Source: Trichomonas vaginalis G3
Lineage: Eukaryota > Parabasalia > Trichomonadida > Trichomonadidae
Length of the DNA stretch: 64,000 nucleotides
Assembly: GCF_026262505.1 (NCBI RefSeq)
Contig: NC_067203.1
Location: 7,316,001 to 7,380,000, forward strand
Direction: 5' to 3'
Numbering within the stretch: position 1 is the stretch's first letter; every line of letters starts with the position of its first letter. The notes beneath the pieces were generated by a model. The model was not told the origin of the DNA. It saw only the letters and a list, made by a program, of their open reading frames with translations, and did no database searches. Made by a program: the position numbers and the translations under genes. Below are positions 60,549 through 64,000 of the stretch, one piece after another.

Positions 60549-60562
60549 GGTTAGATCTAACC
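60549..60562. promoter_or_regulatory. Palindrome copy 4
   Basis: GGTTAGATCTAACC within TTTAGGGTAGAAGG...CCCGATATCTAACC and further TCTAACCTC half-units. Orientation as in copy 1. It lies between the 3' ends of two convergent gene regions, not next to a KilA-N gene. Confidence 0.5.
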
Positions 60563-60597
60563 CGATATCTAACCTCTTTTCTAACCTCTTGAATTCA

Positions 60598-61120
60598 TTA
60601 CTTTATAACTCTCTTCCTTGGTTTCTTTTTAGTTGCTTTCTTCACGTCTGTCTCCAGCTTGACTGTCTTTCTTCTTCGTCCGTAATGATACCAGTTACTT
60701 CCACCAGTCAATGGGTCAAATGGTCTTTCGTAAGGATTTCCATACATTCCATAGGGACCATACGGAAGAACTACTGGTGGAGAAGAAACATTTTCTTTAG
60801 TTCCATCGAATCTATTTAAATGCATTGTTTCACCTTTCATCTGGTCATTAAAGTCTTTTGCGTGTTTTGCAAACTCATCGTCCTTTCCTAAAGCATTTTC
60901 TGACTCAGTCGCAACCAAATTGGATGCTTTATTTATGAGCCCTATTTTATTTAATCTTAACTTCTTTGCAACCCAGCCTCCAATCTTCCCTTTATTTGCA
61001 TCTAATGTCTTCGAAACCCTTCCTCCACTCATTTTATTTACTGCGTCATAAGCCCAAGTGCTTTTGCTCCAAATGCTAATGCTTTTGTTCCCATTGCGCC
61101 TAAAGCTGTCCAAGCTACCA
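60598..61120 (-). pseudogene. Basic virion-type protein region, in pieces
   Basis: Contains the amphipathic/hydrophobic AWTALGAMGTKALAFGAKAL near its start, then GGRVSKTLDANKGKIGGWVA and a basic C-terminus (RRRKTVKLETDVKKATKKKP then RKRVIK) after a Pro/Tyr/Gly-rich stretch. Pattern of a DNA-binding or membrane-active minor virion protein. Lies between palindrome copy 4 and the 63-residue gene. Confidence 0.4.
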
Positions 61121-61153
61121 TTTACACCATATTAAAATCATCTCTCTTCAATA

Positions 61154-61345
61154 TTATCTCAAAAAGTTCTCGTTACTGGAGAAAGTCAATGAAACATAAA
61201 CATTCTCATGGACTTCGTCCTCGCCGCGTTGCGGCTTCATAAACTTCTTTCTTATCTCATCTATACGCTTCAAAATGTCTGAACAATTGCTAACATCTTC
61301 TACAACAGTTATTTCATCATGAATGACCTTCAAGAACAAGCTCAT
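61154..61345 (-). CDS. Small element protein (63 residues)
   Basis: MSLFLKVIHDEITVVEDVSN, helical and acidic, ending SSNENFLR. Its ATG directly follows the TAA of paralog 3 (TAAATG), the tightest packing in the window. Function unknown. Confidence 0.45.
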   Translation of the reverse strand: MSLFLKVIHDEITVVEDVSNCSDILKRIDEIRKKFMKPQRGEDEVHENVYVSLTFSSNENFLR

Positions 61346-62227
61346 TTAATATGCAATTAAAATCATCTCAATAATGAGTCCATCCTTTCCATCTTTAGGT
61401 AGCACAACATCTTTCATTGAAGAAGGTTCGACAAGTCTTATGTTAAACTTACTGACAAAGTTTGTTATACTATAATGCTTCGGTGGCGAATACATGTAGT
61501 TTGAAAGACATAATATAGATTCTTCAGCAAATTCACTTATACTGGATTTTATAACAATGTTCTCACGAGACCAAATACCACCAATTGACAATCTTGTAAG
61601 CAATCCTGCTGAACCTTCAACTGTAAACGTCGATGGTAACATTCCACGAAGGTCATCTATTGACATCTTTGAGTCACTGAATTTAAATATTTTCTTAAAG
61701 CAATCGTCATTATCTAACCATGCAATAGCTTTGAAGTTTTCATTCGAATATACATCTGCTTCATTAAATGTAAAACCTGACTTCTTTGCAGAGATGACTT
61801 TAAAATCTATTGAGTTTGTTTCAAAATTATATGCTATGCTAACTTCTGAAGGTAATGGATGTCCTTCCGCAGTCAGTTGTTCTCTCACTACCGTTTGAAG
61901 CTTTGTGTTAAAAACTTTCATGTCATCTCCTGTGTCTAGGTTCACATACACAGCAACAGGAAAACTATCTTGCTTCTTTGTTTCATCATTATACCTCAAA
62001 ACATTAAAGTTCTTCAATAATATTGTTCTTCCTGCTGGAATACTTCGAACCTGTCTGATTTCAATAGCTTTCTCACCTCCTACATACTCTACCCAGTGTC
62101 TTGGATATTCATAAGTATACTGACTTTCTTGAATTTTGGTAGGTTTCATCATAACGTGTTCATAGTATATCTTTATACTCTTGTCAGTTAGACTCGGTGC
62201 TATGTTCTGAATATTTCTGACTTGCAT
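61346..62227 (-). CDS. Virion-type paralog 3 (293 residues)
   Basis: Start at 62227 (MQVRNIQNIAPSLTDKSIKI), the ATG preceded by TTTTATCTTCATTAAAA; the frame is open further up but other ATGs there fall inside the ATPase B gene. Shares with paralogs 1 and 2 an N-terminal Trp/Tyr-rich block with a KAIEIRQVRSIPAGR strand, a long beta-rich body and a C-terminal KDGLIIEMILIAY. Reads intact. A penton-like or spike-base protein is inferred. Confidence 0.55.
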   Translation of the reverse strand: MQVRNIQNIAPSLTDKSIKIYYEHVMMKPTKIQESQYTYEYPRHWVEYVGGEKAIEIRQVRSIPAGRTILLKNFNVLRYNDETKKQDSFPVAVYVNLDTGDDMKVFNTKLQTVVREQLTAEGHPLPSEVSIAYNFETNSIDFKVISAKKSGFTFNEADVYSNENFKAIAWLDNDDCFKKIFKFSDSKMSIDDLRGMLPSTFTVEGSAGLLTRLSIGGIWSRENIVIKSSISEFAEESILCLSNYMYSPPKHYSITNFVSKFNIRLVEPSSMKDVVLPKDGKDGLIIEMILIAY

Positions 62228-62243
62228 TTTTAATGAAGATAAA

Positions 62244-63137
62244 ATGAAGCATTTAATACATGACGTAGATGAAGACATGAATGAAAGCAGTGAAAAGCTC
62301 AACAGTTCTCTCATTCTTCCTTTCAGTAAGGACTATGAGTTCTGTTCAAATGGTGTTTATTTCTATTGTGGAAAGATGGGTTCAGGTAAGACATTCAACC
62401 TCATTCGTCATATACTCATAACAGAGCGTTTAGGAAATGACTCATATTATGACCAAATCATTATATCAGCAACTTCAGACTCTATGGACTCAACAGCGAA
62501 AACATTTATGTCAAAAGTTCAAGCCTCTGTCGTTAAAGTTCCAGACAGTGAACTCATTGAATTTCTTCAACGTTACATTCGACGTAAGAGGAAATATTAT
62601 GCCATCGTTGAATTTATACAGTCAGGAATGCAAAAGACTTCAGAAGAGATGGAAAGAATTATTGACAAACACCACTTACGTCAATACTCAGGAGTTTACG
62701 ATATGAAACGACTTACAAACTACATTCTGTCAAAACTTTCAAAATACCCCTTCAAAAAGTATCCTTCAAATACTTTGTTAGTTTGCGACGACTTCGCCGG
62801 AAAAGGTTTAGTGTCAAAGCCTGACTCACCATTAGCTAACATCATTACTAAAGTCAGACATTACCACTTAACTGTAGCAATACTTATGCAAACATGGCGT
62901 TTCCTTGCTTTAAACATAAAACGTCTCATAACTGACTTCGTTATCTTTCAAGGTTTCTCACGTTATGATATTGAACTCATTTGGAAACAGTCAGGTATAA
63001 CATTACCTTTTGAAGAAATTTGGGAAGCATATAAGTCTCTCATCTCTCCTCGTTCATACCTTGAGATTCATATCATGACTAATACCATTAAAGTCAAAAA
63101 TATTCCATGGAACGACCAACATTGTTTTAAAGTTTAA
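62244..63137 (+). CDS. Packaging ATPase B (FtsK/HerA-type), 297 residues
   Basis: Starts MKHLIHDVDEDMNESSEKLN 16 bases from the divergent paralog 3 start. Walker A CGKMGSGKTF at about 42-51, Walker B LLVCDDFAG near 180, and sensor segment VAILMQTWRF. Same family as ATPase A but clearly diverged. Intact as read. DNA-packaging motor by family. Confidence 0.8.
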   Translation: MKHLIHDVDEDMNESSEKLNSSLILPFSKDYEFCSNGVYFYCGKMGSGKTFNLIRHILITERLGNDSYYDQIIISATSDSMDSTAKTFMSKVQASVVKVPDSELIEFLQRYIRRKRKYYAIVEFIQSGMQKTSEEMERIIDKHHLRQYSGVYDMKRLTNYILSKLSKYPFKKYPSNTLLVCDDFAGKGLVSKPDSPLANIITKVRHYHLTVAILMQTWRFLALNIKRLITDFVIFQGFSRYDIELIWKQSGITLPFEEIWEAYKSLISPRSYLEIHIMTNTIKVKNIPWNDQHCFKV

Positions 63138-63528
63138 CCTTCAATTGACTGATGGTAAACAAATTCCATGCATCTCTGTCGCCATTTCTGTTAATATTTT
63201 TGCTGTCATTCATATCATCCACTTCCCCATCCGTTAACTTTTGAGGATATGCGTTAGAATAGCTGTTCTTAAATGAAGGCTTTTCACCTTTGAGAGCATA
63301 AACTCTATAACTTTCTGCATACTTTATGTTTGAACCTCCTGAGCCATCATTGACATAAATTTTTATAGGCTTCCACCCTTTGTTCATGTTCCTGCTTCTT
63401 CCCTTAGCTCTTTTGTTCAGTAGTTCTACATCTTTATACACAGCACCTGTCTCAGTGAATTCAACAATATTTTCATTCGTTAGCTTTACATTCAAACCCT
63501 TGTCGAGTATATTGTTCATTTCATACAT
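63127..63528 (-). CDS. Element protein of unknown function (133 residues)
   Basis: Start at 63528 (MYEMNNILDKGLNVKLTNEN). A basic middle KRAKGRSRNMNKGWKPIKIY and a NDGSGGSN loop, ending FTISQLKVKL. Its tail overlaps the ATPase B 3' end by about 11 bases, and its start is 25 bases from a divergent ATG at 63554. A frame continues upstream but through the opposite gene. Not recognised. Confidence 0.45.
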   Translation of the reverse strand: MYEMNNILDKGLNVKLTNENIVEFTETGAVYKDVELLNKRAKGRSRNMNKGWKPIKIYVNDGSGGSNIKYAESYRVYALKGEKPSFKNSYSNAYPQKLTDGEVDDMNDSKNINRNGDRDAWNLFTISQLKVKL

Positions 63529-63553
63529 ATAAAAGGTTTTTATTCTATATGAA

Positions 63554-64000
63554 ATGAGAAGCAAATCCATCTTAGCTGGTGCCGTTAATGTTCCAATTGA
63601 ACCAACATCAAATGTTGACTCACGAACGACAAACAATATTGTCATAAAGAACTATAGTTCGGAGTGTTTGAAAGAGCCAGAACCAGAGCTGAAATCCGTG
63701 AATTTAAACACAGCTTCAAACGCTAACGCTACATCAGATGTTAAGTTAGAGTATCCACCACTGGACCAAATTCTTTCAAGAGAAGCCAACGACAACCCTT
63801 ACACAAATGTTCAAACAAATCCTTCAGATAACGTAGACCATTACCTTCTTCAGTTATACCAAACAATTTTACTCAAAGACGATAAGAAGTTTTGACAAAT
63901 CTTATAAGTAAGAACCAAATAATTCTAACAAAGGAGGACCTTGAAAATGTTATCTCACGAATAACAGGGAAACAATGTGTCATTGACTATCTCGACCCTG
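63554..64000 (+). pseudogene. Element protein region at the right edge, in pieces or incomplete
   Basis: Begins MRSKSILAGAVNVPIEPTSN; a low-complexity Asn/Ser/Pro-rich N-terminus is followed by LEYPPLDQILSREANDNPYT. Coding-type sequence continues to base 64000 (KEDLENVISRITGKQCVIDY). Family not recognised; a protease, commonly placed near the ATPase in Polintons, should be looked for just outside the window. Confidence 0.4.

Larger units (their letters stand above)
36738..64000. mobile_element. Maverick/Polinton-type element or element pair (fossil, right end outside the window)
   Basis: Family: large virus-like DNA transposon. Parts seen: a double-jelly-roll-type capsid region, two FtsK/HerA-type packaging ATPases, a family B DNA polymerase region, an rve integrase region, an SF3 helicase, KilA-N proteins, an HNH endonuclease, an adenine methyltransferase, a fibre and small virion-type proteins. 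The left edge is placed at about 36738 because AT-rich host sequence gives way to a GC-rich block. At least 27 kb lie in the window, and coding continues to base 64000. It looks broken, with very roughly fifteen to twenty breaks, but long frames remain, so it is young rather than ancient. The doubled ATPase and doubled replication module leave open whether this is one element or two. Confidence 0.85.

Overview
The window most likely comes from a parabasalid protist, almost certainly Trichomonas vaginalis. Host genes are intronless and several start a few bases after the parabasalid initiator (Inr, TCA+1-Y-T-W). There are DUF3447-type ankyrin genes with the N-terminus typical of this species, an axonemal dynein heavy chain (so a flagellate), AT-rich spacers, and a very large Maverick/Polinton-type element. 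The species call is inference from these traits.

Host half, 1-36.7 kb: a polytopic GT-C-like membrane protein cut by the left edge (1-1485, minus); a TM2-domain protein (minus); two inverted, partly identical ankyrin genes (3.0-4.6 kb minus, 10.8-12.5 kb plus), each carrying a different lesion, that flank a 1523-residue helical protein; degenerate ankyrin remnants; a small C2-like protein; a 4018-residue dynein heavy chain with an abnormal AAA1 site; a 427-bp-arm foldback repeat; an SLC35F6-like transporter; a GT-A-like glycosyltransferase; and a GSAP/Pigeon-like protein.

Element half, about 36.74 kb to beyond the right edge: a fossil Maverick/Polinton region. Its left part carries a long coiled-coil protein, a double-jelly-roll-type capsid region, an SF3 helicase, a packaging ATPase and two KilA-N proteins. 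Its right part carries a protein-primed family B DNA polymerase region, an HNH endonuclease, an rve integrase region, a phage-like fibre, three related virion-type proteins, a D12 adenine methyltransferase, small amphipathic and membrane proteins, and a second, diverged packaging ATPase. Many frames are open and some are in pieces (about fifteen to twenty breaks overall), so it looks broken but young. Two ATPases plus two replication modules suggest either one oversized element or two related elements side by side or nested. The right terminus is not in the window.

Non-coding structure in the element is the richest source of new signal: four copies of a palindrome (GGTTAGATCTAACC core) around the KilA-N genes and elsewhere; identical 45-bp upstream blocks on both KilA-N genes; a 22-bp hairpin repeat cluster; a 12-bp array made of initiator-like units; and a T-tract/AAAATG start motif shared by many element genes, which differs from the host Inr.
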